A DNA stretch of 23,880 bases from Flavobacterium psychrophilum (lineage in GTDB: Bacteria; Bacteroidota; Bacteroidia; Flavobacteriales; Flavobacteriaceae). Made by a program: the position numbers and the translations under genes. The notes under the pieces were generated by a model. It ran no database searches and was not told the origin of the DNA. It worked only from the letters and a program-made list of their open reading frames with translations. The stretch spans positions 1-23,880 of the forward strand of contig DZAU01000033.1 of assembly GCA_022729635.1 (NCBI GenBank), given 5' to 3'. Below are positions 1 through 9,146 of the stretch, piece after piece (position 1 is the first letter of the stretch; each line of letters opens with the position of its first letter).

Positions 1-53
1 GATTTCAGATTTCAGATTTCAGATTTCAGATTTCAGATTTCAGATTTCAGATT
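1..53. repeat. 7-bp tandem array (GATTTCA), seven perfect copies
   Basis: Seven perfect head-to-tail copies of GATTTCA start at the first base of the window and are followed by a partial unit (GATT). The array probably continues to the left outside the window. It lies downstream of the stop codon of the large surface protein gene, in a spacer with no gene. It belongs to the same 7-bp-period class as the arrays at 6406, 8027, 19727 and elsewhere. Confidence 0.95.
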
Positions 54-95
54 AAGAATGTTAAACATCTAGTCTGGGTTTAATTTTTTATTTTT

Positions 96-116
96 GCAAG
101 CTGCAACCTGCTACCT
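96..116. repeat. Short 7-bp array (GCAAGCT / GCAACCT / GCTACCT)
   Basis: Three consecutive heptamers differ from each other at one or two positions and are followed by a T run leading into the stop codon of the surface-protein gene. The unit is different from the GATTTCA array 43 bp away, but the period is identical. No terminator hairpin was seen between 54 and 121. Confidence 0.6.
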
Positions 117-121
117 TTTTT

Positions 122-3100
122 TTATCTCTTCAACGAAAAATGGGATTTAAAAGTTTTTGCAGTTCCTTTTTCGAAATAATCTACCGTAAACCAATAATCA
201 GTAGATGGAAGATCTTGCCCATTGAAGACGCCATCCCAACCTTCGGAAGTAGGAGATATTTGCTTGATGAATTTTCCTAATCGGTCAAAAATCAATATGG
301 CGGCGTTTGGGTTTGTTGAGGCAAGATGTGTGATATTCCAGGTTTCGTGATAACCATCTCCATTCGGAGTAAAGAATTTCGGATAATTTATGATTACAGC
401 ATTGATTGGAGCTGGATTGCAATGCCCATTTTTATCTCTTACAGAAATGAGGTGTTGTCCCGGCAAGACATTATTAAAGGTGCTACTGTCCTGGAAAGGA
501 AAATCATCGAGTTGATATTCATAATTTCCAGAGCCAACACCTAAAACATTCACTGATATAAAAGTTGGATTTTCGAAAGCATCGCTATAAGTAATTTCAA
601 GATACGGAGCGTATTTAGAGACTTTTGTTGTAAATGTATTGATGCAATTTGTATTTGTGTTTGTAACTTTTACGGTATAATCTCCGATTTGATTGGTTAT
701 AATTGATGCTGTGTTTCCGCCATAAAGAATTCCGTCAAGTGTCCACTCAAATATATAATTTGATGCTGTTATACCTGTGTTTAGAGTAGCAGGATTCAAT
801 AAGGTTCCAGTTTCATAATCTTCGCAAATAAAATATTCAGGGTTTAATTGAATATTTGGCAAAGGATTCACAATCAATTTTAATTCTACAACATCAAAAC
901 AAGGAGTTGTAATTGAGTTGTTTGCAACTCTAATCCAAACACTGTCATTAAAAGGATTGTCATTTTGATAAGTTGCAGGATTTGCAATGGGAGTTGCATT
1001 AGTATTATTGGCATCAGCCAAAGAGGTATAAAATGTTAGCGTAAAATTGGCATCTGGCATTTGTCCGTTTAATACTTGATTTCTAATGTCTAAAGTGGTC
1101 AAATCAAACTGATAAATGCCATCATTTTGCCCAAAAGTATCACAGCTTATTAATGAATTGACAGGATTAGCGACAGGTTTCGGAGCAATTGTTATGGAAA
1201 ATGGATTTTCGTCACTGCAATTTAAACGGTCTCCTGTTTCATAGTAAATATAGTAAGTGGGCAAAACTGTTGTTAATGATACAGTTGTTCCAATAGGGAT
1301 TATATTCCCTCCCCCATAAGGCCCTCCTGGTGCATCATAATAAAAATTATTTGGGGTTGGCAACGGAGGAAAAGTAAAACTATCGCAATAGGATAATTGG
1401 GTAGGAATCGGATCAGCTTCAACACCATTTATTGAAATATCGAAAAAATTTTCTGAAAAACAAGCTGGGTCATTTGGATGTGCCGCATAAATATAAATTC
1501 TATTGTTTGTGCTAATAGCAGTTCCTGCAGCGATAAGGTTTACACCATAAGGATCATCATAGTAATTCCCGTTGATTAAGGGAGTTAAAACATACGAACT
1601 GCATTGTGCCACATCGGCTCTGGAGTCAATTATTGGTTTTTGATTGATAGTAATTGGCCACGGTATTTCGTTGTAACAACCCGCAACTGTTGCAGAAGGT
1701 TTATAAATAAATAAAGTTGTAGTTGTTTTTATTATATCAACATTTGGAATTAATTTGACATTTGCAGCGTTTGTTGGACCTCCAGAGAATATGTAATAAT
1801 CAGCACCATCAACTTGAGCTGGCAATAAATAACTTTCACATGCTGTCACACTTGATGGTGTAGTAATGAATGGAGCGTTTATCGTAATGGTGAAATAATC
1901 ATCATCAGTACAATTTGGTGTTCCTGCTCCGGGTACATAAGTGTAAACTGTTGTTGTCTTTGTAATAAGTCCCGGAGGGATTATGTTTCCACCTCCATTT
2001 GGTGCATCACGATATTCACCAACTGGTGCTGGAGGAAGATTATAAGCGGGGCATTGGGTTATATCGGTCAAACCTATTGTGTCTATATAAACTGTAAAGA
2101 TAGTATCTGGTGTTCTGCAAGAATTATTTGTTGCAAAAACATAGAGTGTGGTTGTGGTTGTTATTGGTGATGTTGCTAGGAAGTATAATCCGGTTGTGGT
2201 ATCTAAAGTATAATAATTTCCAACAGATAATGGAGGTAAATTATAGGATATACAAGCAAATGCATTAGGTATCGGAGCGATTGTTGGAGTAGTATTTATA
2301 GTAACATTGAATTGACTTTGAAGATCGCAAGGATTTATCGGGTCTGTTGAAGTGAAATATACATAAATCGTGTTTAATCCGGGAGTATTTATCGATGCTC
2401 CTTCAAAAAGTTCTATTCCTCCGCCAGTTGGTCCTCCAGGCAATGTAAAATAACGAGCTCCATAAGCTAATGATGGTAATATATATTGATCACAAGCTAT
2501 TTCATCGGTTGGTCTGATGTCAACTGGTTCTACGATATCTACATAAAAACTTCTCTCGTTTGAACAGCTCGGAATTCCTCCTGTTTCTTGATAAATAAAT
2601 ATATTTGTGTCTGTCGAAATGATGTCGCCAGCAGTTAACATAGGCAAACCTTTATTTGGTCCTGAATAGTAATTACCAGGATTTACAAGTGTGGGCAAAG
2701 TATATCCATAACAAACAAATTGATTAGTTATAAGATCTAATGTTGGCATTAGCTTAACAATTAAATTAAAATTTGTTATGCTATAACAAGAAGCATCAGT
2801 CCTGTTTTGAACTCTCACAAATAATGTTGCATTTCCTGAAGTAAAATCTGTTGAAACATCTATTGGAAATGTTCCTGCATTTGCATCGGCAAGTTTAGAA
2901 TGGTAAGAAACTATGTATATTGTTGGTGATTGTCCTCCTAAAATAGCGGTTGTTTGAGAAGCGAGATCAAAATTGGCAGTATTCGAGCCAGTTGTTGTTT
3001 CACATAAACTGATGTCTCCAGGATTATTAGCCACTGGTGGTGGAGTAAGTTGTAATTGAAATGACTTTTCGATGGAGCAATTAGTTGCTGTATTTAGAAT

Positions 3101-4384
3101 CCTTACCCAAACCGTTGCTGGTAAATTTCCGCTTGCTACTGAATAATTATTTGGTAAGGGAGAAATATTAGAAATAGCATCTGCTTGAGTTGCGTGATAG
3201 CTTAGCTGAGTTCCCGGAATTTGTACAATTGGGGTGTTAAAAGCTAAATTATATGTAAAATTTGGCTGACCAGAATTACATTGATATAAATCTACTGGCT
3301 CGGGAGTAATTATTGGGTTATAGTATTCAATAGTTATTAGATCAGTAGTTACGGCACAACCTGTTGCAATAATGGTATAGGTCAGACCATATTCTCCGGG
3401 CTGGTTTACAACTAAATCAGGGGTATTTCCACCAGTTGGGTTTCCGTTAAATGTCCAAGCAAAAGAATAAATAGCTGGATTTAAACCTGATTTAATGGTG
3501 TGAGAACTCTTATCACAAACGGCAGAATTGTTTGCCAAAGTCAAATCTTGACCCAAAACATCTTGACCCACATTGAAACTATTAGCACCCAAAAAAATGG
3601 CCGAATCTGCCTGATAGTCTTGTCTGTCAGCAATTACAAGTTTTATATGATAAGGTGTATTTGGAGTTAATGTAGATGATGTGGCATTCATAACCACGGT
3701 TTGTCCATTAAAATTTGTTGCTGAACCTGCAGCATTAGAACCTCCGTTAAAGGTACCAAAATAAGCTGGATTTTCGGAAGAGCAAGAAGAGTTATATAGT
3801 GAATTACGAATAGTAACTACCGAAATAGGTTCATTAGAAACCGGCACAACTGCAAGATTTGTGGTTATACCAGTCGATTTATTAGTAAGCAAGAAAGCAA
3901 AAGCATCAGAAAATAAGCATTGGAAATTTCCATATTCTTCTGAAGCAAATAAAAACTGAAAATTAAAATTTGGAGAAAAGGGTACAAAATCAAATTCTAA
4001 AACTGTTGCATTCGTTGATGTCATAGTGATTCCGGCAGCCAGAAGTGTCGCTTCTAAATCTGAATCGCCATTCCAAGCTGCATTGCCATCATTCAAATCA
4101 GTTGTGTTTGGGCCGGGCGAATTAGCCACATTTCCTGTACTCAAAATCACGCCACTTGGCAACGGGAATGCTGGATTGGTATTTTCAAAATATCCAATTC
4201 CGTTTGAGGAACCAAAATTTGTTCCCGTTCTCCAAGTAATGTTTGTTACAGGAACACAAGCTTTGTTTACCAAAACATCAGTAACTAATTCCGGAATAGT
4301 ATAAGTATTGGTGTCAACAGTAATTGCCTGCGAAAAACATCCTATCCAAAAGAGCGAAGATATGATAAGTAGGCTTTTTTTCAT
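122..4384 (-). CDS. Choice-of-anchor L domain surface protein with T9SS type B sorting domain
   Basis: Large secreted, probably cell-surface-attached protein of about 1420 residues. The start at 4384 is chosen because it opens with a signal peptide (MKKSLLIISSLFWIGCFSQ); the upstream in-frame extension would bury it. Residues of roughly 20-270 resemble choice-of-anchor L domains (FLFASEEYG, IKLVIADRQD). A cysteine-containing linker region follows. About residues 555-1073 hold seven repeats of 70-80 residues, each opening with C-x-x-[YF]-x-[LF]-[PT] and carrying a second cysteine near its end. The last 90 residues (FFTPNGDGYHETWN, then a YWFTVDY segment) match the gliding-motility-associated type B sorting domain used by type IX secretion, so the product should cross the outer membrane by that route. 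Its ligand is unknown; adhesion or glycan binding is only inferred. It is transcribed alone, divergently from argS. Confidence 0.9.
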   Translation of the reverse strand: MKKSLLIISSLFWIGCFSQAITVDTNTYTIPELVTDVLVNKACVPVTNITWRTGTNFGSSNGIGYFENTNPAFPLPSGVILSTGNVANSPGPNTTDLNDGNAAWNGDSDLEATLLAAGITMTSTNATVLEFDFVPFSPNFNFQFLFASEEYGNFQCLFSDAFAFLLTNKSTGITTNLAVVPVSNEPISVVTIRNSLYNSSCSSENPAYFGTFNGGSNAAGSATNFNGQTVVMNATSSTLTPNTPYHIKLVIADRQDYQADSAIFLGANSFNVGQDVLGQDLTLANNSAVCDKSSHTIKSGLNPAIYSFAWTFNGNPTGGNTPDLVVNQPGEYGLTYTIIATGCAVTTDLITIEYYNPIITPEPVDLYQCNSGQPNFTYNLAFNTPIVQIPGTQLSYHATQADAISNISPLPNNYSVASGNLPATVWVRILNTATNCSIEKSFQLQLTPPPVANNPGDISLCETTTGSNTANFDLASQTTAILGGQSPTIYIVSYHSKLADANAGTFPIDVSTDFTSGNATLFVRVQNRTDASCYSITNFNLIVKLMPTLDLITNQFVCYGYTLPTLVNPGNYYSGPNKGLPMLTAGDIISTDTNIFIYQETGGIPSCSNERSFYVDIVEPVDIRPTDEIACDQYILPSLAYGARYFTLPGGPTGGGIELFEGASINTPGLNTIYVYFTSTDPINPCDLQSQFNVTINTTPTIAPIPNAFACISYNLPPLSVGNYYTLDTTTGLYFLATSPITTTTTLYVFATNNSCRTPDTIFTVYIDTIGLTDITQCPAYNLPPAPVGEYRDAPNGGGNIIPPGLITKTTTVYTYVPGAGTPNCTDDDYFTITINAPFITTPSSVTACESYLLPAQVDGADYYIFSGGPTNAANVKLIPNVDIIKTTTTLFIYKPSATVAGCYNEIPWPITINQKPIIDSRADVAQCSSYVLTPLINGNYYDDPYGVNLIAAGTAISTNNRIYIYAAHPNDPACFSENFFDISINGVEADPIPTQLSYCDSFTFPPLPTPNNFYYDAPGGPYGGGNIIPIGTTVSLTTVLPTYYIYYETGDRLNCSDENPFSITIAPKPVANPVNSLISCDTFGQNDGIYQFDLTTLDIRNQVLNGQMPDANFTLTFYTSLADANNTNATPIANPATYQNDNPFNDSVWIRVANNSITTPCFDVVELKLIVNPLPNIQLNPEYFICEDYETGTLLNPATLNTGITASNYIFEWTLDGILYGGNTASIITNQIGDYTVKVTNTNTNCINTFTTKVSKYAPYLEITYSDAFENPTFISVNVLGVGSGNYEYQLDDFPFQDSSTFNNVLPGQHLISVRDKNGHCNPAPINAVIINYPKFFTPNGDGYHETWNITHLASTNPNAAILIFDRLGKFIKQISPTSEGWDGVFNGQDLPSTDYWFTVDYFEKGTAKTFKSHFSLKR

Positions 4385-4402
4385 AAAGAAATATATTTTG
4401 GG

Positions 4403-4410
4403 CAAAAATA
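4403..4410 (-). promoter_or_regulatory. Candidate -7 box for the surface-protein gene
   Basis: On the minus strand this reads TATTTTTG, matching the Bacteroidota -7 consensus TAnnTTTG, 18 bp upstream of the start codon at 4384. No well-spaced -33 TTG is visible, so this is a weak call. Confidence 0.4.
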
Positions 4411-4592
4411 TATTATAACCGACAAAAAGTTTGTTTTTATCGATAAAAAACACTGTAAATTTATAATAATTTTCAAATGAAACAAATAACTATCCGTATT
4501 TACTTCTAAACTAATTGAGAAAGTTGTTATTTGAACGAAAAAAGATGGATATTATTTCATGCAAATCTAAAACATTTTTCCTCTTAAATCCC

Positions 4593-4600
4593 TATCTTTG
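4593..4600 (+). promoter_or_regulatory. -7 promoter box for argS
   Basis: TATCTTTG is a full match to the TAnnTTTG -7 element. Transcription would begin near 4607, just after a TTG codon at 4612 would become available or slightly before it. This favours the ATG at 4624 as the start of argS. The -33 element is poor (T-rich, no clear TTG). Confidence 0.6.
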
Positions 4601-4623
4601 CAGCCTTAAAATTGACAAATAAA

Positions 4624-6402
4624 ATGACATTATCACAAATTCTTACCCCTTCTATCGAAAAAGCCATCCAAGTATTATTTGACGTTGCCATAGACAAAGT
4701 CGAATTTCAAACTACTCGAAAGGAATTTGAAGGAGATATAACCATGGTGATTTTTCCTTTATTGAAAGTAATCAAAAGTAACCCTGTAGAATTAGGAAAT
4801 AAAATAGGAAATTATTTAGTAGATAATGTTCCCGAAGTGAGTCGTTTTAATGTGGTTTCAGGTTTTTTGAACATCGTTGTTTCTGACGCCTATTATCTGA
4901 ATTTTTTCAATAAAATTAAAGATAATTCAAAATTTGGCTTTGTTACTCCTTCGGCGAATGATAAAGCCATAATGGTCGAATATTCTTCACCAAACACCAA
5001 TAAACCCTTGCATTTGGGTCACGTTCGAAATAATCTTTTAGGATATTCAGTTGCCGAAATTTTAAAAGCTTCAGGCAAAAAAGTGTATAAAACCCAAATC
5101 ATAAACGATAGAGGAATTCATATTTGCAAGTCGATGTTGGCTTGGAAATTATATGGTAAAGGGGAAACTCCAGAGAGCACAGGTTTGAAAGGAGATAAAT
5201 TAGTCGGAAATTATTATGTGGCTTTCGATAAGGCTTACAAAGAGGAAATAAATCAATTAATTGCACAAGGAAAAACCGAAGACGAAGCCAAAAAACAAGT
5301 TCCAATCATTCTTGAAGCCCAAGAAATGTTACAAAAATGGGAAGCTGGAGATGCTGAAGTAATCGCACTTTGGAAAAAAATGAACCAATGGGTTTATGAT
5401 GGTTTTGCCAAAACTTATGAAAATTTGGGAGTTGATTTCGATACCTATTATTACGAAAGCAATACCTATTTGCTCGGAAAAGATGTGGTTCAAATTGGTC
5501 TTGAAAAAGGTGTTTTCGAAAAAGACCCTGATGGTTCTGTTTGGATTGACTTGACAGACGAAGGTTTAGATAGAAAAATCGTGTTGCGCTCAGATGGAAC
5601 TGCGGTTTATATGACTCAAGATATTGGAACTGCAATTCAGCGCGTGAAGGATTTTCCTGATGTTGGCGGAATGGTTTATACCGTTGGTAATGAGCAGGAT
5701 TATCACTTCAAGGTGTTGTTTTTGATATTGAAAAAACTAGGTTTCGATTGGTCAAAAAATCTTTTTCACTTGTCTTATGGAATGGTCGATTTGCCTTCCG
5801 GAAAAATGAAAAGCCGAGAAGGAACTGTTGTCGATGCTGATGATTTGATGAAAGAAATGACCGAAACTGCCCAAAAAATTGCCGAAGATTTAGGAAAATT
5901 AGACGGATATTCTTCTCAAGAAAAAGCAAAATTGTATAAAACCATTGGACTTGGAGCCTTGAAATATTATATTTTGAAAGTAGATCCAAAAAAACGAATC
6001 CTTTTTGACCCAGAGGAATCAGTTGATTTTGCTGGAAATACAGGACCGTTTATTCAATATACTTATGCTAGAATCCAATCGATTATTCGCAAAGCAAATT
6101 TTGATTTTGTTTCTCCGAGCACAGTAAAAGTGTTGCACGAAAAGGAAAAAGAATTATTGAAACAACTCGAATTGTTTCCTGAGGCTATTCAAAACGCAGC
6201 CCAAAATCATAGTCCGGCAATTATTGCAAATTATACTTACGAATTGGTTCGTGAATATAATTCTTTCTATCAAACGGTTTCGATATTGGGAGAAGAGGAT
6301 TTGGCTAAAAAAATATTCAGAGTCCAACTTTCAAAAAAGGTTGCCGAGACAATTGCATTGGCATTTCAATTATTGGGAATCGAAGTTCCCGAAAGAATGT
6401 AA
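4624..6402 (+). CDS. argS: Arginyl-tRNA synthetase
   Basis: Class I aminoacyl-tRNA synthetase that charges tRNA-Arg with arginine in the cytoplasm. The 592-residue length is normal for the family. It opens with the ArgS-specific N-terminal domain (about residues 1-105). The HIGH-type signature is HLGH at residues 130-133, within a PNTNKPLHLGHVRNN context. The KMSKS-type loop appears as KMKSRE near residue 395. The C-terminal part is the helical anticodon-binding domain. The ATG at 4624 is preferred over an in-frame TTG at 4612, because the protein then begins MTLSQIL in the usual way. A rho-independent terminator lies about 145 bp downstream, so the gene appears monocistronic. Confidence 0.97.
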   Translation: MTLSQILTPSIEKAIQVLFDVAIDKVEFQTTRKEFEGDITMVIFPLLKVIKSNPVELGNKIGNYLVDNVPEVSRFNVVSGFLNIVVSDAYYLNFFNKIKDNSKFGFVTPSANDKAIMVEYSSPNTNKPLHLGHVRNNLLGYSVAEILKASGKKVYKTQIINDRGIHICKSMLAWKLYGKGETPESTGLKGDKLVGNYYVAFDKAYKEEINQLIAQGKTEDEAKKQVPIILEAQEMLQKWEAGDAEVIALWKKMNQWVYDGFAKTYENLGVDFDTYYYESNTYLLGKDVVQIGLEKGVFEKDPDGSVWIDLTDEGLDRKIVLRSDGTAVYMTQDIGTAIQRVKDFPDVGGMVYTVGNEQDYHFKVLFLILKKLGFDWSKNLFHLSYGMVDLPSGKMKSREGTVVDADDLMKEMTETAQKIAEDLGKLDGYSSQEKAKLYKTIGLGALKYYILKVDPKKRILFDPEESVDFAGNTGPFIQYTYARIQSIIRKANFDFVSPSTVKVLHEKEKELLKQLELFPEAIQNAAQNHSPAIIANYTYELVREYNSFYQTVSILGEEDLAKKIFRVQLSKKVAETIALAFQLLGIEVPERM

Positions 6403-6405
6403 ATG

Positions 6406-6475
6406 GAAGTGGGAAATACGAAGTTAGAAGTACGAAGTTAGAAGTACGATATTAGAGATTTGAAGTTTGAAATTA
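6406..6475. repeat. Ten-unit 7-bp array (GAAGTTA / GAAGTAC type)
   Basis: Ten consecutive heptamers begin 3 bp after the argS stop codon. The first is GAAGTGG, then GAAATAC, then alternating GAAGTTA and GAAGTAC, and then GATATTA, GAGATTT, GAAGTTT and GAAATTA. Every unit begins with G-A, and variation is concentrated in the last positions. It lies between the argS stop and its terminator, so it should be transcribed as part of the argS 3' untranslated region. Confidence 0.85.
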
Positions 6476-6547
6476 TAAAAAATATAATCTTTAGTTTTTT
6501 TGATAAAAATAATTGATTATTTCCAAAAAGTTAAAATAAACAGCTCC

Positions 6548-6579
6548 AAAAACCATCCGCCTCGGCAGATGGTTTTTTT
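6548..6579 (+). terminator. Rho-independent terminator after argS
   Basis: Hairpin with outer stem AAAACCATC / GATGGTTTT, an internal C-A mismatch and an inner GC/GC pair closing the loop, followed by a run of T (to 6579). It separates argS from the promoter of ffh. Confidence 0.8.
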
Positions 6580-6613
6580 ATTGAATTACATCAAAACTTT
6601 ACAAGTTTCTAAC

Positions 6614-6644
6614 TTTGAGTCTTTACAACTTTAGCTTATATTTG
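6614..6644 (+). promoter_or_regulatory. Promoter of ffh (-33 TTTG, -7 TATATTTG)
   Basis: The -7 box TATATTTG (6637-6644) matches TAnnTTTG. A TTG at 6615-6617, in a TTTG context, stands exactly 19 bp upstream as the -33 element. This is the best-formed promoter in the window. The start codon at 6671 gives a leader of about 20 nt. Confidence 0.75.
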
Positions 6645-6670
6645 CACCTCAATAAAAGACAATTACAATT

Positions 6671-8020
6671 ATGTTTGATAATTTAAGCGATAAATTAGAC
6701 AAAGCCTTTCATGTACTTAAAGGTCACGGAAAAATCACCGAAGTAAACGTTGCAGAAACCCTTAAAGAAGTGCGTCGTGCTTTACTTGATGCCGACGTGA
6801 ATTTTAAAATTGCCAAAGATTTTACCACTAAAGTAAAAGAAAAAGCAATTGGTCAAAACGTGTTGACAACGCTTCAACCGGGACAATTACTGGTAAAATT
6901 AGTCAAAGACGAACTTACCGAATTGATGGGTGGTGATGTGGCTGGAATCAATCTTTCTGGGAATCCAACTGTTATTTTAATGTCGGGATTGCAAGGTTCC
7001 GGAAAGACTACTTTTTCTGGAAAATTAGCCAATTATCTCAAAACCAAGAAAAATAAAAAACCACTTTTGGTTGCTTGCGATATTTATCGTCCGGCGGCAA
7101 TAAAACAATTGCACGTGGTTGGAGAATCAATTGGAGTAGATGTATATTCTGAACCTGACAACACAAATCCTGTAATTATTGCACAAAACGCTATTGCTTT
7201 TGCAAAGCATCAAGGTTTGAATGTCGTGATTATTGATACCGCAGGTCGTCTGGCTGTCGATGAAGCAATGATGACCGAAATTTCAAATGTTCATAAAGCG
7301 ATTCAACCGCAAGAAACTTTGTTTGTTGTCGATTCGATGACTGGGCAAGATGCCGTGAATACTGCAAAAGCTTTCAATGACAGACTAAATTTTGATGGTG
7401 TAATCCTAACAAAATTAGACGGTGATACTCGAGGTGGAGCAGCACTTTCGATTAAAACTGTTGTTAATAAGCCTATCAAATTTGTTGGAACAGGCGAAAA
7501 AATGGATGCCATCGATGTTTTCTATCCAATTCGTATGGCAGAACGTATTCTCGGAATGGGTGACGTTGTGTCCTTGGTAGAAAGAGCTCAGGAACAGTTC
7601 GATGAAGAAGAAGCCAGAAAAATCCAAAAGAAAATTGCCAAAAACGAATTTGGTTTTGATGATTTCCTTTCCCAAATTCAGCAAGTAAAGAAAATGGGTA
7701 GCATGAAAGATTTAGTAGGAATGATTCCCGGAGCTACAAAAGCAATGAAAGACGTCGAAATTGAAGACGATGCTTTTAAATCTATTGAGGCAATTATCCA
7801 CTCGATGACGCCAAAAGAAAGAACAAAACCGGCCATAATTGACGTTAAGAGAAAAACCAGAATTGCCAAAGGTTCAGGAACAAAAATTGAACAAGTCAAT
7901 CAGTTGATGAAACAGTTTGAGCAAATGAGCAAAATGATGAAGATGATGCAAGGTCCGGGCGGAAAAAACATGATGAAAATGATGGGCAATATGAAAGGCG
8001 GAATGCCTGGAATGAGATAA
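6671..8020 (+). CDS. ffh: Signal recognition particle protein Ffh (SRP54)
   Basis: GTPase of the signal recognition particle. It binds 4.5S RNA and signal sequences of nascent membrane proteins and docks with FtsY. The 449-residue length is typical. An N-terminal helical domain (about 1-90) precedes the G domain, with P-loop GLQGSGKTT at 106-114, DTAGR near 189 and TKLDGDTRGG near 246-255. The M domain (about 300-449) ends in a methionine-rich helix (MSKMMKMM and MMKMMGNMKGG). It has its own promoter, and folD follows after 80 bp that are almost wholly a heptamer array, so the two may share a transcript. Confidence 0.98.
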   Translation: MFDNLSDKLDKAFHVLKGHGKITEVNVAETLKEVRRALLDADVNFKIAKDFTTKVKEKAIGQNVLTTLQPGQLLVKLVKDELTELMGGDVAGINLSGNPTVILMSGLQGSGKTTFSGKLANYLKTKKNKKPLLVACDIYRPAAIKQLHVVGESIGVDVYSEPDNTNPVIIAQNAIAFAKHQGLNVVIIDTAGRLAVDEAMMTEISNVHKAIQPQETLFVVDSMTGQDAVNTAKAFNDRLNFDGVILTKLDGDTRGGAALSIKTVVNKPIKFVGTGEKMDAIDVFYPIRMAERILGMGDVVSLVERAQEQFDEEEARKIQKKIAKNEFGFDDFLSQIQQVKKMGSMKDLVGMIPGATKAMKDVEIEDDAFKSIEAIIHSMTPKERTKPAIIDVKRKTRIAKGSGTKIEQVNQLMKQFEQMSKMMKMMQGPGGKNMMKMMGNMKGGMPGMR

Positions 8021-8026
8021 AAAATA

Positions 8027-8096
8027 GATTGAAGATTTCAGATTTCAGATTTTAGATTTTCTGAACGACAAACAACAAACCATAAACAACAAACAG
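8027..8096. repeat. Ten-unit 7-bp array filling the ffh-folD spacer
   Basis: Ten heptamers run from 7 bp after the ffh stop to 4 bp before the folD start: GATTGAA, two GATTTCA, GATTTTA, GATTTTC, TGAACGA, CAAACAA, CAAACCA, TAAACAA, CAAACAG. The monomer type changes halfway, from GATTTNN to a CAAACNN type, without losing the 7-bp register. The 3' half gives folD an A-rich, C-containing leader. Confidence 0.85.
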
Positions 8097-8100
8097 ATTT

Positions 8101-8982
8101 ATGCAGCTACTAGACGGTAAAAAAACATCAGAAGACATTAAAAATGAAATTGCTATTGAAGTGCAACGAATGAAAGACAATGGCGAAAAAGTTCCTCATT
8201 TGGCAGCATTAATTGTAGGAAATGATGGTGCAAGTTTGACTTATGTGGGCAGTAAAGTGAAAGCATGCGAAAGGGTAGGTTTCGAATCTACTCTTGTCAA
8301 AATGCCAAGCACCACTTCTGAAACGGAACTACTGAAAAAAATCAAGCAGTTAAACGAAAATGATACCATTGATGGTTACATTGTACAATTACCATTGCCT
8401 GAACAAATAGATACTCAGAAAGTTTTGATGGCAGTTGATCCAAAAAAGGACGTTGATGGTTTTCATCCTGAGAATTTTGGAAAAATGGCATTAGATATGA
8501 GTACTTTTATTCCTGCAACTCCTTTCGGAATATTAGAATTATTAGAACGATATAAAGTTGAAACACAAGGAAAACATACCGTAGTTATTGGTCGTAGTCA
8601 TATCGTTGGTCGTCCGATGAGTATTTTAATGGGAAGGAAAGGATTTCCGGGAAATTCAACGGTTACCTTGACCCATAGTTATACCAAAAACATTGCCCAA
8701 ATTACCACACAGGCTGACATTATTATTACCGCTTTAGGGGTTCCAAATTATTTGAAAGCCGAAATGGTAAAAGATGGTGCTGTTATTATTGATGTTGGGA
8801 TTACCCGTGTTGCTGATGAATCGCATCCAAAAGGGTATATTATAACCGGCGATGTTGATTTTGTAAATGTAAGTAAAAAAGCATCCTTTATAACTCCAGT
8901 TCCCGGCGGTGTTGGGCCAATGACGATTGCAATGTTGTTGAAAAACACACTTTTGGCAAGAGAAATGAGGATGAAAAAATAG
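8101..8982 (+). CDS. folD: Methylenetetrahydrofolate dehydrogenase / cyclohydrolase FolD
   Basis: Bifunctional enzyme of one-carbon metabolism. It oxidises 5,10-methylene-THF with NAD(P)+ and hydrolyses 5,10-methenyl-THF to 10-formyl-THF, feeding purine and formyl-Met-tRNA synthesis. The 293-residue length is standard. The catalytic pair Tyr48/Lys52 sits in YVGSK. Family signatures visible are DGYIVQLPLP, DVDGFHPENFG, the nucleotide-binding VIGRSHIVGRP, and PVPGGVGPMTIAMLL near the C-terminus. The start is the first ATG, right after the heptamer array. A small ORF follows 20 bp downstream. Confidence 0.97.
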   Translation: MQLLDGKKTSEDIKNEIAIEVQRMKDNGEKVPHLAALIVGNDGASLTYVGSKVKACERVGFESTLVKMPSTTSETELLKKIKQLNENDTIDGYIVQLPLPEQIDTQKVLMAVDPKKDVDGFHPENFGKMALDMSTFIPATPFGILELLERYKVETQGKHTVVIGRSHIVGRPMSILMGRKGFPGNSTVTLTHSYTKNIAQITTQADIIITALGVPNYLKAEMVKDGAVIIDVGITRVADESHPKGYIITGDVDFVNVSKKASFITPVPGGVGPMTIAMLLKNTLLAREMRMKK

Positions 8983-9002
8983 CAATCTAAAAATAGACAA
9001 TA

Positions 9003-9146
9003 ATGAAAATTAGTAGTAGAGATGTTAAAATATTTATATTAGGATTTGTTTCCTTTTTTCTTGTAGAATCCATCTATAATTGGGAATCTTCTATAAAAGC
9101 TTTTAAAAAAGGATGGAACGAATCGACCATAGAAAAATCAAAATAG
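9003..9146 (+). CDS. Small putative membrane protein (47 aa), function unknown
   Basis: A 47-residue ORF 20 bp after folD on the same strand. It starts MKISSRDVKIF, has one hydrophobic segment (about residues 9-21, IFILGFVSFFLVE without interruption by charge until the final E), and ends in a Trp-rich, basic-acidic tail (YNWESSIKAFKKGWNE). The one-TM-plus-amphipathic-tail plan and the GWNE motif look like a real small inner-membrane protein rather than random sequence, and the position suggests co-transcription with folD. No family could be named with certainty. A random ORF of this length is possible in AT-rich DNA. Confidence 0.5.
   Translation: MKISSRDVKIFILGFVSFFLVESIYNWESSIKAFKKGWNESTIEKSK

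Noticed and set aside
1..53. CRISPR-like array
   Set aside because: The units are 7 bp with no spacers between them, and no cas gene is in the window; it is a simple tandem repeat.
4026..4304. Plus-strand ORF of 92 codons within the surface-protein gene
   Set aside because: It is antisense to the conserved choice-of-anchor L domain and has no independent coding signal.
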